This document shows positions 26,574 through 35,445 of a DNA stretch of 64,000 bases, piece after piece. Each line of letters opens with the position of its first letter. The stretch's first letter is position 1. A model generated the notes under the pieces. That model saw only the letters and a list, made by a program, of their open reading frames with translations. It was not told where the DNA came from and ran no database searches. The stretch covers positions 1,736,001 through 1,800,000 of the forward strand of contig NZ_CP170094.1 of the NCBI RefSeq assembly GCF_042180575.1, read 5' to 3'. This DNA is from Bernardetia sp042180575 (GTDB taxonomy: Bacteria; Bacteroidota; Bacteroidia; Cytophagales; Bernardetiaceae). Made by a program: the position numbers and the translations under genes.

Positions 26574-26599
26574 AATAGAGTTGTTGTTTTATAAATTAA

Positions 26600-26626
26600 G
26601 TCGTCAGTGAGGACACTGACAACGAC
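26600..26626. repeat. 27-nt GRGGAC-loop palindrome
   Basis: GTC-GTCAGT-GAGGAC-ACTGAC-AACGAC: 6-bp stem, conserved loop and flanks. It is one of five close copies in the window (also 30823, 35054, 35090, 35376), lying 27 bp upstream of the fumC start. Confidence 0.8.
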
Positions 26627-26685
26627 AAAATTTTAAGTGATAGTAAAATTACTCACTTTGTTTTTGCATTGCAAATTTTGGGATT

Positions 26686-28008
26686 TTAAAGTTGCTTATC
26701 CTGATATTCCTTTATTTTTTGAGCAATTAATTCTTTATGTAAATTCGTTTCTGCTTCTACTAAAGTTTTTATTTCTTGGTCTGTGAGTTGTGAGTTATAC
26801 CTTTTTTGAAAACCTTGTTTAGTTTTTTTACTAAAAAAAAAATAATGTGTACTCTCAAATTTAGTTTCAAAACTAACATCATAGTAATCGTGATTCATAT
26901 TGTCATATTTAAAATATCTATACTCATAAATAATTTCACATCTGTTTATCTCCTTATCAATTAAATAATCATTTTCTACTTTACTTCCCTGTACCCATAA
27001 CACAGAGTTAGATTCTAAATAAAATCGTTCAAATTTTTTAGACTCTTTATTAAGTACTTCTCTGAATCTTTTTAAAGAATTATTATAAATGTTTTCTATT
27101 GCTTCTTTACTTCTCAAAACCTCAATCTCACTCGTAGCAGTTTTAAGCTGCTGTTCTAAAAGCGTAATTTCTTTATCCAAATCATTAGGGTCGCTAATAT
27201 CTTCTCCTTTTGCTGCCGAAATCATTATTTCTAAAGAATAAATAATATTTTGAGCAATATAATCTATAAAAGGAGTAATATTTCCAGCATCAGCTTGACG
27301 CAAAACATTGTAGTAATTTTCCTTATCACTTGTTTTTATGATAGCAGGAGGAAAATCAAAACGCATCAAAATAAGATTCATTAAAAGTCTTGCAGTTCTT
27401 CCATTTCCATCATCAAAAGGATGTATTCTGATAAATTTGTAGTGAAATTCGGCTGCTAAAATAATTGGATTGCGCTGCGTTTTTAGTTTTTCAGTTTCGT
27501 ACCACTTAATCAATTCTTGCACCTCATCAGTCGTTTTTTCTGGAGAAGTAAAGTAAAAAGTTTCTCTTGTTATAGTTCTGACATGATTAGGTTGAATTTT
27601 ATATCTCCCTCCTTGAATCGTTCTTGTGGTTTCATTCCCATTACTATCAATAGCTCTTTTTTGAGTAGGTTCTGTTCCTATAAACATTCCATTTAGAGAG
27701 CGAATAAAATATTCTGTAATTCCTTCTTTATCTTTTACAAAATCATAAACTACATCTATTGCTTCATTATGTCCTTTTATTTCTAAATGGTCTTTTAATG
27801 GTTTCCCTTGTGCAGTCAGTCCATGAAGAAGTAAAAGTTTTGTTTCTCCGTAGGTAAGTGAATTTCCCTCAATATTATTTGAATGATAATTCCAATCTAA
27901 TCTAAACTTTTGTAGAACTTTTTGATTTTGCTCTGCACTTAATGGGCGAAGGCTGTCCAACTCTTTTTGTAAAGAAATAGCTTTTTTTATATTCTCTAAA
28001 CTATTCAT
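26686..28008 (-). CDS. Fic-family protein (AMPylase-type)
   Basis: Fic enzymes transfer AMP or a related group from a nucleotide to a target protein. The 440-aa protein has the full catalytic motif HPFDDGNGRTAR (residues 196-207). An N-terminal inhibitory helix motif SNNIEG (S43-E47, pattern SxxxEG) marks it as a class II, self-inhibited Fic. The C-terminal 200 residues carry coiled coil and unassigned sequence. It lies alone between fumC and a coiled-coil protein gene. The target cannot be predicted. Confidence 0.9.
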   Translation of the reverse strand: MNSLENIKKAISLQKELDSLRPLSAEQNQKVLQKFRLDWNYHSNNIEGNSLTYGETKLLLLHGLTAQGKPLKDHLEIKGHNEAIDVVYDFVKDKEGITEYFIRSLNGMFIGTEPTQKRAIDSNGNETTRTIQGGRYKIQPNHVRTITRETFYFTSPEKTTDEVQELIKWYETEKLKTQRNPIILAAEFHYKFIRIHPFDDGNGRTARLLMNLILMRFDFPPAIIKTSDKENYYNVLRQADAGNITPFIDYIAQNIIYSLEIMISAAKGEDISDPNDLDKEITLLEQQLKTATSEIEVLRSKEAIENIYNNSLKRFREVLNKESKKFERFYLESNSVLWVQGSKVENDYLIDKEINRCEIIYEYRYFKYDNMNHDYYDVSFETKFESTHYFFFSKKTKQGFQKRYNSQLTDQEIKTLVEAETNLHKELIAQKIKEYQDKQL

Positions 28009-28090
28009 TTTCTAATTTCTATAAATAACATATTATTATGAAATTTAATTCTACTTCTAAAATCTAACTTCATACTTCTAACTTTGTATC

Positions 28091-28948
28091 CTAATCTCTC
28101 AACATATAAACCACAAAAACAATAAACATAACAATTACAGAAACGATAGCTACCATTTTGAGGGCGTTTGCGCTACTTTCTTCTTGAGGTTGAGAAACTG
28201 TTATTTGCTGAACAGGTGTATTATTATTCATGGGGTGGAGTTCTTTCAAAATACGTAATTCTGCTTTTGCATCACTCAAATCCATTCTTGATTGATTAAG
28301 TTCTGTTCTAGTTTGATTCAAGTCTGTCAATAATTTATTTACTTGACTTTGAAGGTCTTTTTCGTGATTGTAGGCAATATTTACTTTTTCGTTCAGACCA
28401 CGCAACTCTTCTTGAAGGTTTTTGATGGCTTGTTGGTCTTGACGAGTTTGTTCTTGTGATTTTTGAAGATTATCTTGTGTAGTTTCTAAAAGTCCGTTTT
28501 GTTCTTTGTTTCGTTCTGTCATTTGTGCAAGCTCTCTTCCACGCTCATCAATAATTTGATGCAAACGCATTTTATCATTTTTCAAATCACTAAGCTGTGT
28601 TTGAAGCGTTCCGATACTTCCTTCTTTTGCGTCTATTTGTGCGCCCTTCGAATCTATTTGCGCTTGTTTCTGAATTAATTCTTCTTTTACTTTAGCAGCA
28701 TCTTTTTTGGTTTCATCCAATTCTCTTTGCAAATCTGCAATCGTTTTGAGATGTTCTTCATTGGTCTTGCGAATATCTTCCAACAAAAAAGTATTTTCTA
28801 CGTCTTTTTTATCCGAACCTTGGGTAGTATTAAATATAAAAGCCACCAAAGCAGCAATCGCAATCACACCAATAGCATATTTTAAGATGCTAACAGGTTG
28901 ATTGATAGAAGTTTTGATATATCCGAAAGGCGTATTTGATTTTGACAT
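28091..28948 (-). CDS. coiled-coil protein with a membrane segment at each end
   Basis: No family recognised. From the ATG at 28948 (the alternative at 28972 adds eight residues) the 285-aa product has a membrane helix near the N-terminus (ILKYAIGVIAIAALVAFIF). A long heptad-rich coiled coil (about 45-225; repeated LQ, EL, NQTRTELNQSRMDLSDAKAE) follows, then a second membrane helix at the very C-terminus (VAIVSVIVMFIVFVVYMLRD). Anchoring both ends would hold the coiled coil as a loop or arch on one side of the membrane. Role unknown. Confidence 0.7.
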   Translation of the reverse strand: MSKSNTPFGYIKTSINQPVSILKYAIGVIAIAALVAFIFNTTQGSDKKDVENTFLLEDIRKTNEEHLKTIADLQRELDETKKDAAKVKEELIQKQAQIDSKGAQIDAKEGSIGTLQTQLSDLKNDKMRLHQIIDERGRELAQMTERNKEQNGLLETTQDNLQKSQEQTRQDQQAIKNLQEELRGLNEKVNIAYNHEKDLQSQVNKLLTDLNQTRTELNQSRMDLSDAKAELRILKELHPMNNNTPVQQITVSQPQEESSANALKMVAIVSVIVMFIVFVVYMLRD

Positions 28949-28974
28949 AATTTTATTTTTTCTGCTTGACAAAT

Positions 28975-28991
28975 GACACTTAGAAAGTGTC
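28975..28991. repeat. GACACTT hairpin
   Basis: GACACTT-aga-AAGTGTC, a perfect 7-bp stem, lies upstream of the coiled-coil protein gene. It is related to the hairpins between the ATPase and HNH genes at 4794-4866. Confidence 0.65.
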
Positions 28992-29239
28992 AGCTACATT
29001 TGCTCAAAGTTAGCTAAATATACATTATTTTTTGCAAATGCTATTTATTTTTTGCAAAATTTATTTTGATTGTTAATTTTTATCAAAAACCACATTCCTT
29101 TACCTACTACCTTGCATAACATAGTAACCTTTTTCTGCACACTTCGTATAAGAAGACATACGGACATTGTTAGAGTAAGCAAAAATCTCAAACTCTTTCA
29201 ATTCCAACAAAAATAATTTAAAATCTAACCAAAAAAAAT

Positions 29240-29605
29240 GTGATTACATTAGAAAATGCCGAAGTACAGATGCGAAAAGGAATTTTGGAACTTTGTGTTT
29301 TGCGTGTAATTGCTACTCAAGAAGTATATGCTTCAGATTTGCTTTCTCATTTGAAAGAAGCTCAATTATTAGTGGTAGAAGGAACACTTTACCCACTTCT
29401 AAATCGTCTGAACAAATCGGGTTTGGTTACTTACTCTTGGCAAGAATCCACAGGAGGACCACCAAGAAAATACTACCGACTAACAGACAACGGACACAAT
29501 TTTTTACACCAACTAACCAATTCTTGGCATCAACTTGTTTTTTCGGCTACTACTATTTTAGAAAATACAAACCAAAATAGACAAGAACAAAGACAAGCAG
29601 GGTAA
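29240..29605 (+). CDS. PadR-family transcriptional regulator
   Basis: Winged-helix regulator of 121 aa starting at GTG (the preceding ATG runs straight into TGA); an ATG at 29270 is an alternative. Family features are clear: MRKGILELCVLRVIA, then ASDLLSHLKEAQLLVVEGTL, the recognition segment YPLLNRLNKSGLV, and the wing GGPPRKYYRLTDNG. It precedes a PspC-domain gene by 219 bp on the same strand, a frequent pairing in Bacteroidota, so it probably controls that gene. Confidence 0.9.
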   Translation: MITLENAEVQMRKGILELCVLRVIATQEVYASDLLSHLKEAQLLVVEGTLYPLLNRLNKSGLVTYSWQESTGGPPRKYYRLTDNGHNFLHQLTNSWHQLVFSATTILENTNQNRQEQRQAG

Positions 29606-29823
29606 AACCAATTTAGAAATTAAAATTTAGATTGTAGAAGTAATGCAATAATTGTAAATACTTTTCTAAATGCTAATTTTAACAAAAATAAATTTACTCA
29701 AAAATGTAATTTTTCGTTATCACTTATCACTAACTAATTATAAACCAATACATCAAAGAATTTTAGAAGCAAAAAATAATTATTTATTCTTCTAAATTCT
29801 GAAATCTAAATTCTAACTTTATT

Positions 29824-30765
29824 ATGCCTCCTCTACACACCAACTCATCTATCAACAACACTTTAGAAGTTCATATTGCTTCTATTTCTTTTCATGTCGA
29901 ACAAGCAGCTTATCCTGCTTTGAAAGCCTATTTAATGGATTTGAAACGTTGTTTTCCAGAAGATTCGATGACTATCGAAGACATCGAAACACGTATGGCT
30001 GAGGTGCTTTTGGAAAGATTAAGTATTGATAAAGGCACAATCGACAAAAACGATGTTGAGTTGATGGTCTTACAAGTAGGAACGGCAAAAGAAATCGCTC
30101 TTGCAGAAGGAATTGATTTGGACTTAGGTTATTTCGAAAGAAAAGACCAATGGCAACCACTCAAAAAAGCTGAGCCAAAACGTGAATTGCGTAATGTAGG
30201 CAAAAAGTTTACCCTTCAAAAAAGAGATAAAAAAGTAGCTGGTGTAGCTGCTGGAATTGCAGATTATTATAATATTGATCCTGCTTTTGTACGCTTAGGC
30301 TTTGTAGCTGCTGTTCTTGGTGGTGGTTTCGGTATTCCCTTGTATGGTGCTGCTTGGCTCGCTATGCCGAAAGACCCAAAAGAGGGAATGTTAGAAGAAA
30401 AACAATCAACGTCTTTGGTCGGAAAAGCAAAACGTTTTATGCGTAGCATGACCGATAAAAAAGTAGCTGGAGTTGCTTCTGGAATCGCAAAATATTTTGG
30501 TATCGACGAAACGATTGTACGTTTACTTTTTGTAGCAACTCTGTTTTTAGATGGATTTGGATTGTTGGCTTATTTGGCTCTTTGGATTGCAATGCCAGCA
30601 GCAAAAAGCCTTCAAGAACAAATTGATTTAGAAGAAAAACCTTCATTTTTGGAAGAAGAAAGTTTCAAAACTAGAATGGCAAAAGCAGAAAGTCAGTTTG
30701 AAGATACAGTAAGTTCTACGGCTTCTAAAGTCAAAAATTCTAAATTCTTTAAAAAACACTTTTAA
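29824..30765 (+). CDS. membrane protein with two PspC domains
   Basis: Envelope-stress type protein, 313 aa. An N-terminal soluble part (about 1-110) is followed by two PspC domains: KKVAGVAAGIADYYNIDPAF... and KKVAGVASGIAKYFGIDETI..., each with a hydrophobic stretch (GFGIPLYGAAWLAMP; GFGLLAYLALWIAMP). A polar tail follows. In enterobacteria PspC senses membrane damage; the tandem form is common in Bacteroidota next to PadR genes. A terminator (30863) ends the unit. Confidence 0.88.
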   Translation: MPPLHTNSSINNTLEVHIASISFHVEQAAYPALKAYLMDLKRCFPEDSMTIEDIETRMAEVLLERLSIDKGTIDKNDVELMVLQVGTAKEIALAEGIDLDLGYFERKDQWQPLKKAEPKRELRNVGKKFTLQKRDKKVAGVAAGIADYYNIDPAFVRLGFVAAVLGGGFGIPLYGAAWLAMPKDPKEGMLEEKQSTSLVGKAKRFMRSMTDKKVAGVASGIAKYFGIDETIVRLLFVATLFLDGFGLLAYLALWIAMPAAKSLQEQIDLEEKPSFLEEESFKTRMAKAESQFEDTVSSTASKVKNSKFFKKHF

Positions 30766-30822
30766 GAATAGTGATTAATTATTAGTGATTAATGATAAAT
30801 TAATTTCAAATATATTCAACTA

Positions 30823-30849
30823 GCCGTTATCGGTGTCCCCACCGACGAC
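30823..30849. repeat. 27-nt GGGGAC-loop palindrome
   Basis: Read on the minus strand: GTC-GTCGGT-GGGGAC-ACCGAT-AACGGC, with one G-T pair in the stem. It lies just before the terminator of the PspC gene. Confidence 0.8.
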
Positions 30850-30862
30850 TTTCAAAACACAT

Positions 30863-30897
30863 AATTCCTCAAGATGAATAATTCATTTTGAGGAATT
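30863..30897 (+). terminator. terminator of PspC gene
   Basis: AATTCCTCAA pairs with TTGAGGAATT around an inner ATGA/TCAT stem, followed by seven T. It is a classical terminator. Confidence 0.85.
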
Positions 30898-31025
30898 TTT
30901 TTGTGTTTCATTGAAAATTAACTAAAAATACAATTCATAAAACTAAATTTTTAGTTACAAAATTATTTTGCTTAGATTTGTAGAATTATTAGCTCAAAAT
31001 CAATTCTCAATTAAGGCACAACTAT

Positions 31026-33467
31026 ATGTATTTCTCATTCTTAAAAATAAATTCAAAGTCATTTTTTATCTTTTCCATTTTATTTGTATTCCTTTTTTCT
31101 ACTTCTGTTTTGGCACAACGCAAACCCAAACGAATTATAGAAAAGGAAGAAGTAGAAAAATTCAAAGCTACATTAGATTCTGCTCTTTGTCTTTATACGA
31201 CAGATTCAATTTATAGAAAACCTATTTTAGAGATTGGAAATAATCCTTTTTTGGATTCTTTGATTGAAAATAATTTGCAAGAATATGCTGCCTATTTGAA
31301 TAATTATTGGTATGAGTTAGATGAAAATACGGCTTTATCTTTAGAAAATACTGCGCCACAAGAAGGAGGAGTATGGAATGATTTTGAAGGAGAGGGTTTT
31401 CATAGAAAATCTAGCTTTTGTAATTGTGGAAGAGAACACGAATGGCATTGGGACTGGAAAGGAGAACGAAGCAAAGAGAAATCAACCGAAGAAATACACC
31501 ATATCCACGAGAGATTTTGGTGGGATTTACGACATTACAATAGAAAAAATTTTTATAATAGAATAGCCCAAGGAAAATCTTTATTTAGAAAAGGAATAAT
31601 TAAAAGAGCAAGACGTAGAGGAAGTTATGAACGAAATATTTCAACATATAACTATACAAGACATAATTTAGATTATCTAGCAAATGGATTTGAGAAAAAA
31701 GAAATCTTAGAAGGAAATATTGGCTATTTGAAATGTTCTCTTCTACCTTCTGCTAACTATGTAGATGAGCGTTTTTTGAAAGATTTAGTAAAAGAATTTT
31801 TGTTTACAGATGCACTTATTTTGGATTTTAGAGGAACGACTACTTACAAATTTGAAAGTAAATTTTTCACAAAAGATAAGACAATTAATGAAATGAGTGT
31901 TCCTCTTTGGTTTGTAGAACGTTTTTTACGACCAGATACAACCTATAATTTGGGAACAGCCAAAGTTTTTCATACAAGAGAATATTTAAAAGACAATGGA
32001 AAACCACGCAAACATAAAGTTGAAAATCCAACTATTTCATTAATTGCTAAAACTGAAAAAGTAAAACCTTATTTTAAAAGAGATAATTATTGGGGTTGGT
32101 ACTCTGGCTATCCTTTAGAAGTAGATAAAAATTATGAAAAATATTATACACTTCGATATTACGAACGTCCAATCTATATTCTTACTGACAGAAATACTTC
32201 CAATGCTGCTGAATGGATTGTACAAGTTTTACAAAAATATAGAAATGCAATCGTCATAGGCGAACCGACAAAAGGACAATCAATAATTACAAAACGGATA
32301 GGAACAAGCGCATATAGTTGGCTTAATATTCCAAATGTTGAGATTCATTCAAACGAAAAAAATAAGAAAATAAAGCCAGATATTTTTGTTTCTGCCTATA
32401 ATACCACGAGCATAGACAAGACTTTTGATATTGCCTATAAAATGGCTTATGAAGAAAGTGTAATGAAACACAAATTGACTTATATAAGAAAATACGGACA
32501 GCGTTTTAAGCAGTTTGAAGAGATTACTAAACCAATTCCAAATCCGTATCAATTACCACAAAATGCAAAAGATTTTCTAGGAAATTATGGTTTAGGAAAA
32601 GAAATTATTTTTAAAGAAGGAAAACTATGGCTCAAAAATTATCAACATATTTCGCCTCTTTATCAGACTGCACCCAATACTTTTTTGGTAAAAAATGGAC
32701 TTCAAAAAGAATTTAAAAATGGTTATGGTAATCCTTATTCGACGGTTGCCAAACCTATTTATCTATTTTTCAGAAAAAGTCAAGATGATTTTCAAGCAAA
32801 CGAGATTTCTATTGACTCAACTTTAGATATAAAACAAGATTCGATTATGAATATGTTTGTTCGTTATGGTGATTTTACGAGTGCAAAATTTACACAGCTT
32901 GAAAGTTATGATTTTGATACATTCAAAAATAAAAAACAAATTATTGATACTACTCAAATTATGAAACCGAGTGCAGCTTATCCATTTTCAAAAATGAGTA
33001 GAAGCGAAAAACAAGCTCTTTTTGAAGGTTTTACGATGCAAAGAAATCTATTTACAACCTTTCCTAACTTTAATTTTAAGCTCATTTCAGAAAATGAAAT
33101 TTTGAGAGAAAACTTAGAAAACAAACTGACTGTTTTTATTTTTTGGTCGCCTACTTCTACAAAATCCATTGAAGCTATTCCAAAGCTAAACGAAATGATC
33201 GAAATTTATTCAAAAAATAATATTACTTTTTATGGTTTTACAGAAAACAAGAAAAAAGAAGTAGAAGAGTTTTTGATAGGAACGCCTTTTTATGCTGATA
33301 TTATTCCAAGCAGTAATTCTATTTTTGCAGATTTGTATATTCCGACGACAAACGAACCTGTTATTGTGATTTTGGGAAAAGAAGGAAAGTTTCTTTTTGG
33401 GGAAATTTTGAATGAAGGCAGTTTTGAAAAAATGGATTATATTCTTTCTAATCAGATTTTGAAATAG
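31026..33467 (+). CDS. S41-type peptidase with degenerate C-terminal thioredoxin-like domain
   Basis: Exported protein of 813 aa. A signal peptide ends near SVLAQ. The middle has an S41 (C-terminal processing peptidase/IRBP) fold: ALILDFRGTTT, then RPIYILTDRNTSNAAEWI with the likely catalytic serine at about residue 392, then VIGEPTKGQS. The last 130 residues (LTVFIFWSPTSTKSIEAIP ... PFYADIIPSS ... EPVIVILGKEGK) look like a thioredoxin/AhpC-TSA fold, but the CxxC site is replaced by SPTSTK. I see no PDZ domain. The combination is unusual; substrate unknown. Transcription is probably monocistronic. Confidence 0.68.
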   Translation: MYFSFLKINSKSFFIFSILFVFLFSTSVLAQRKPKRIIEKEEVEKFKATLDSALCLYTTDSIYRKPILEIGNNPFLDSLIENNLQEYAAYLNNYWYELDENTALSLENTAPQEGGVWNDFEGEGFHRKSSFCNCGREHEWHWDWKGERSKEKSTEEIHHIHERFWWDLRHYNRKNFYNRIAQGKSLFRKGIIKRARRRGSYERNISTYNYTRHNLDYLANGFEKKEILEGNIGYLKCSLLPSANYVDERFLKDLVKEFLFTDALILDFRGTTTYKFESKFFTKDKTINEMSVPLWFVERFLRPDTTYNLGTAKVFHTREYLKDNGKPRKHKVENPTISLIAKTEKVKPYFKRDNYWGWYSGYPLEVDKNYEKYYTLRYYERPIYILTDRNTSNAAEWIVQVLQKYRNAIVIGEPTKGQSIITKRIGTSAYSWLNIPNVEIHSNEKNKKIKPDIFVSAYNTTSIDKTFDIAYKMAYEESVMKHKLTYIRKYGQRFKQFEEITKPIPNPYQLPQNAKDFLGNYGLGKEIIFKEGKLWLKNYQHISPLYQTAPNTFLVKNGLQKEFKNGYGNPYSTVAKPIYLFFRKSQDDFQANEISIDSTLDIKQDSIMNMFVRYGDFTSAKFTQLESYDFDTFKNKKQIIDTTQIMKPSAAYPFSKMSRSEKQALFEGFTMQRNLFTTFPNFNFKLISENEILRENLENKLTVFIFWSPTSTKSIEAIPKLNEMIEIYSKNNITFYGFTENKKKEVEEFLIGTPFYADIIPSSNSIFADLYIPTTNEPVIVILGKEGKFLFGEILNEGSFEKMDYILSNQILK

Positions 33468-33554
33468 TTTTTATTTTAAAATATTATTTTAGTATTTTTT
33501 AAAATTTTAATATATCAAATATTGAAATAAATATAATATTTAATCTTATAATCA

Positions 33555-34010
33555 ATGGAAGAAAGAACATCTATTATTGAAAAACTTGCTGGAGATGGAA
33601 AGCTGAGTGAATTGAAACTTATCTTAGAACAGAATTATACTCAACTTGAAATTGATGTCGCCCTTGAAAACGCAATAGCTTATTCTCAAATTAAAACTGC
33701 TGAATACCTATTATCTCTTGGAGCTAACTTTTCTAACTATAACTATCAAGGAGTTTATTACGCAGTACATAACAACGAATTGAATGGATTAAAGTATGCA
33801 ATCTCAAAAGGCATAGATATCAATGTACAAAATGGAATGATTTTAAACACTAGCATTATGACTACTATTAATACAAAGAATACTAAGATGCTTCAATAGA
33901 TTTTCGATAATGGAGCAAATCCAAACCTTCTGACAAAGAAATCATTAGACTTGCTAGATAGATATGGAACTGAAGAACTAAAAAAATTAATTAAATCATA
34001 TCTGAAATAA
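33555..34010 (+). pseudogene. ankyrin-repeat gene broken by an in-frame stop
   Basis: Reading from 33555, codons 1-114 encode helical ankyrin-like sequence (ALENAIAYSQIKTAEYLLSLGANF, GLKYAISKGIDINVQNG), then TAG at 33897. Without a frame change, reading continues IFDNGANPNLLTKKSLDLL to TAA at 34008. FDNGANPN is a typical ankyrin loop, so the stop splits one original 151-codon gene by a single substitution (for example TTG, TAT or CAG to TAG). A truncated 114-aa product could still be made. A sequencing error or readthrough cannot be excluded. Confidence 0.75.
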
Positions 34011-34026
34011 TGAGTGGAAATATCAT

Positions 34027-35286
34027 TTAGACAAACAAATCCGAAGCAACTCCGTCAGCAAATAACTTTCCTTTTTCTGTCAAAATTATTTTATTATTTT
34101 CTATAAAAATCATTTTATCATCAACTAATTTTGAAACCGTTTTTGATTGATTTTCTAACAGATTGTAAGAATATTTTTTGATTAAATGATTCAAGTCAAT
34201 CCCCCATATTGTTCGAAGAGAGGTCAAAAAATATTCATTTATTCTATCATTTTCAGAAAGTTCGTCGATAATTTGAGGCAAATTATCTTTACTTAGGCTG
34301 TCCGTATATTTTCTATTATTGGCAGCATTCATAAAACGATTTTTGCCATCGTAAGAATGGGCAGAAGCTCCCAAACCTAAATACGGCTCATCTTGCCAGT
34401 AAGCAGTATTATGTTTTGAAAACTGCTTTGGCTTTGCAAAATTGGAAATTTCGTAATGAATATAACCGTTTTCTTTTAATGTTTCTGTCAAAATTTCAAA
34501 TTGTTGAGCTGCAAATTCTTCATCAATCGGTTTTAGTTTTCCTTTTTTCAGACTGTTTCCAAATTGCGTTTTAGGTTCGATTGTCAAGCAATAAGCAGAA
34601 ATATGAGCAACATTCAAAGAAAGAGCAAACTCCAAATCTTTCTTCCAAAAATAATGAGGTTCTAAACTTTGTTTTTCAACATTATTTATAACTTCTATTT
34701 TTTCTGTTGGTAACTGTACGCCATAAATTAAATCAATACTAATATTCTCAAAACCTGCTTTTTGGGCTAATTTTACACAATTTTTGGCTTCTTTGGCATT
34801 GTGTGTCCTATTCATAAACTTCAAAAACGATTCTTCAAAAGATTGAATACCGATACTCAAACGATTAAAACCAATTTCTCTAAGTCCTTTCAAAAAATCC
34901 AAAGAAGTAAGGTCGTCAGGATTTGCTTCAAGCGTAATTTCTGCATTTTTATCAATCTCAAAAGTAGATTTTACTTTATCTAAAATAGCTTTTAATTCAG
35001 AAACTTCTAAAATAGAAGGCGTTCCTCCACCGAAATAAATGGTTTGTAGTTTTGTCGTCGGTAAGGACACCGACAACGGCTGTGTATGTGTCGCTCGTGG
35101 GGACACGAGCAACGGTATATTTTTTTCTGAGTTTGGAAAAACTGCGTTTTTAAAAAAGTCTTTTTGAAGTTCGATTTCTTGATGTAGAGCAAACAAAAAA
35201 GCCTGTTTTTGTTTGAGATTTGTACTAAAATGAAAATCGCAATAATGACAGGCTTGTTTGCAGAATGGAATATGAATGTATATCAC
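34027..35286 (-). CDS. hemW: HemW-family radical SAM heme chaperone
   Basis: Radical SAM protein related to coproporphyrinogen dehydrogenase; HemW proteins deliver heme to respiratory enzymes. The 419-aa product starts MIYIHIPFCKQACHYCDFHF with the CxxxCxxC cluster motif (C9, C13, C16). It has TIYFGGGTPSILE, RLSIGIQSFEESFL, HISAYCLTIEP and the C-terminal HemW domain. It carries an extra segment (about residues 49-79) between the first helix and GGGTPS; residues 57-78 are encoded by two copies of a dispersed 27-nt palindrome (35054-35080 and 35090-35116) in frame. A second segment (about residues 185-207, before YFWKKDLEFALSLN) is also longer than usual. Confidence 0.9.
   Translation of the reverse strand: MIYIHIPFCKQACHYCDFHFSTNLKQKQAFLFALHQEIELQKDFFKNAVFPNSEKNIPLLVSPRATHTQPLSVSLPTTKLQTIYFGGGTPSILEVSELKAILDKVKSTFEIDKNAEITLEANPDDLTSLDFLKGLREIGFNRLSIGIQSFEESFLKFMNRTHNAKEAKNCVKLAQKAGFENISIDLIYGVQLPTEKIEVINNVEKQSLEPHYFWKKDLEFALSLNVAHISAYCLTIEPKTQFGNSLKKGKLKPIDEEFAAQQFEILTETLKENGYIHYEISNFAKPKQFSKHNTAYWQDEPYLGLGASAHSYDGKNRFMNAANNRKYTDSLSKDNLPQIIDELSENDRINEYFLTSLRTIWGIDLNHLIKKYSYNLLENQSKTVSKLVDDKMIFIENNKIILTEKGKLFADGVASDLFV
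35054..35080. repeat. 27-nt palindrome inside hemW, unit 1
   Basis: GTC-GTCGGT-AAGGAC-ACCGAC-AACGGC. On the hemW strand it encodes about residues 69-78 (QPLSVSLPTT). It is a close copy of the intergenic elements at 26600, 30823 and 35376. Confidence 0.9.
35090..35116. repeat. 27-nt palindrome inside hemW, unit 2
   Basis: GTC-GCTCGT-GGGGAC-ACGAGC-AACGGT: the stem differs from unit 1 at both arms so pairing is kept. It encodes about residues 57-66 (IPLLVSPRAT), similar in frame to the product of unit 1. Confidence 0.9.
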
Positions 35287-35289
35287 AAA

Positions 35290-35441
35290 AAAATTACGAA
35301 TTATGAAATAATCAGCGTAGCTAATTACGAATTAAAAATTACGAATGCTGTTTTGATAAAATTATTGTTCTTTTTGTCGTTGGTGGGGACACCAACAATG
35401 GCAAAAGAAAACCTCGTTGATGGCAAAGCCTCAACGACGGT
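35290..35441. repeat. cluster of three repeat types upstream of hemW
   Basis: From left to right: several ATTACGAAT units (35292-35345), a 27-nt GGGGAC palindrome (35376-35402: GTC-GTTGGT-GGGGAC-ACCAAC-AATGGC), and an AACCTCGTTGA ... TCAACGACGGTT inverted repeat (35411-35441). No gene fits here. The hemW promoter must lie within or near this cluster. Confidence 0.75.
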
Positions 35442-35445
35442 TAAT

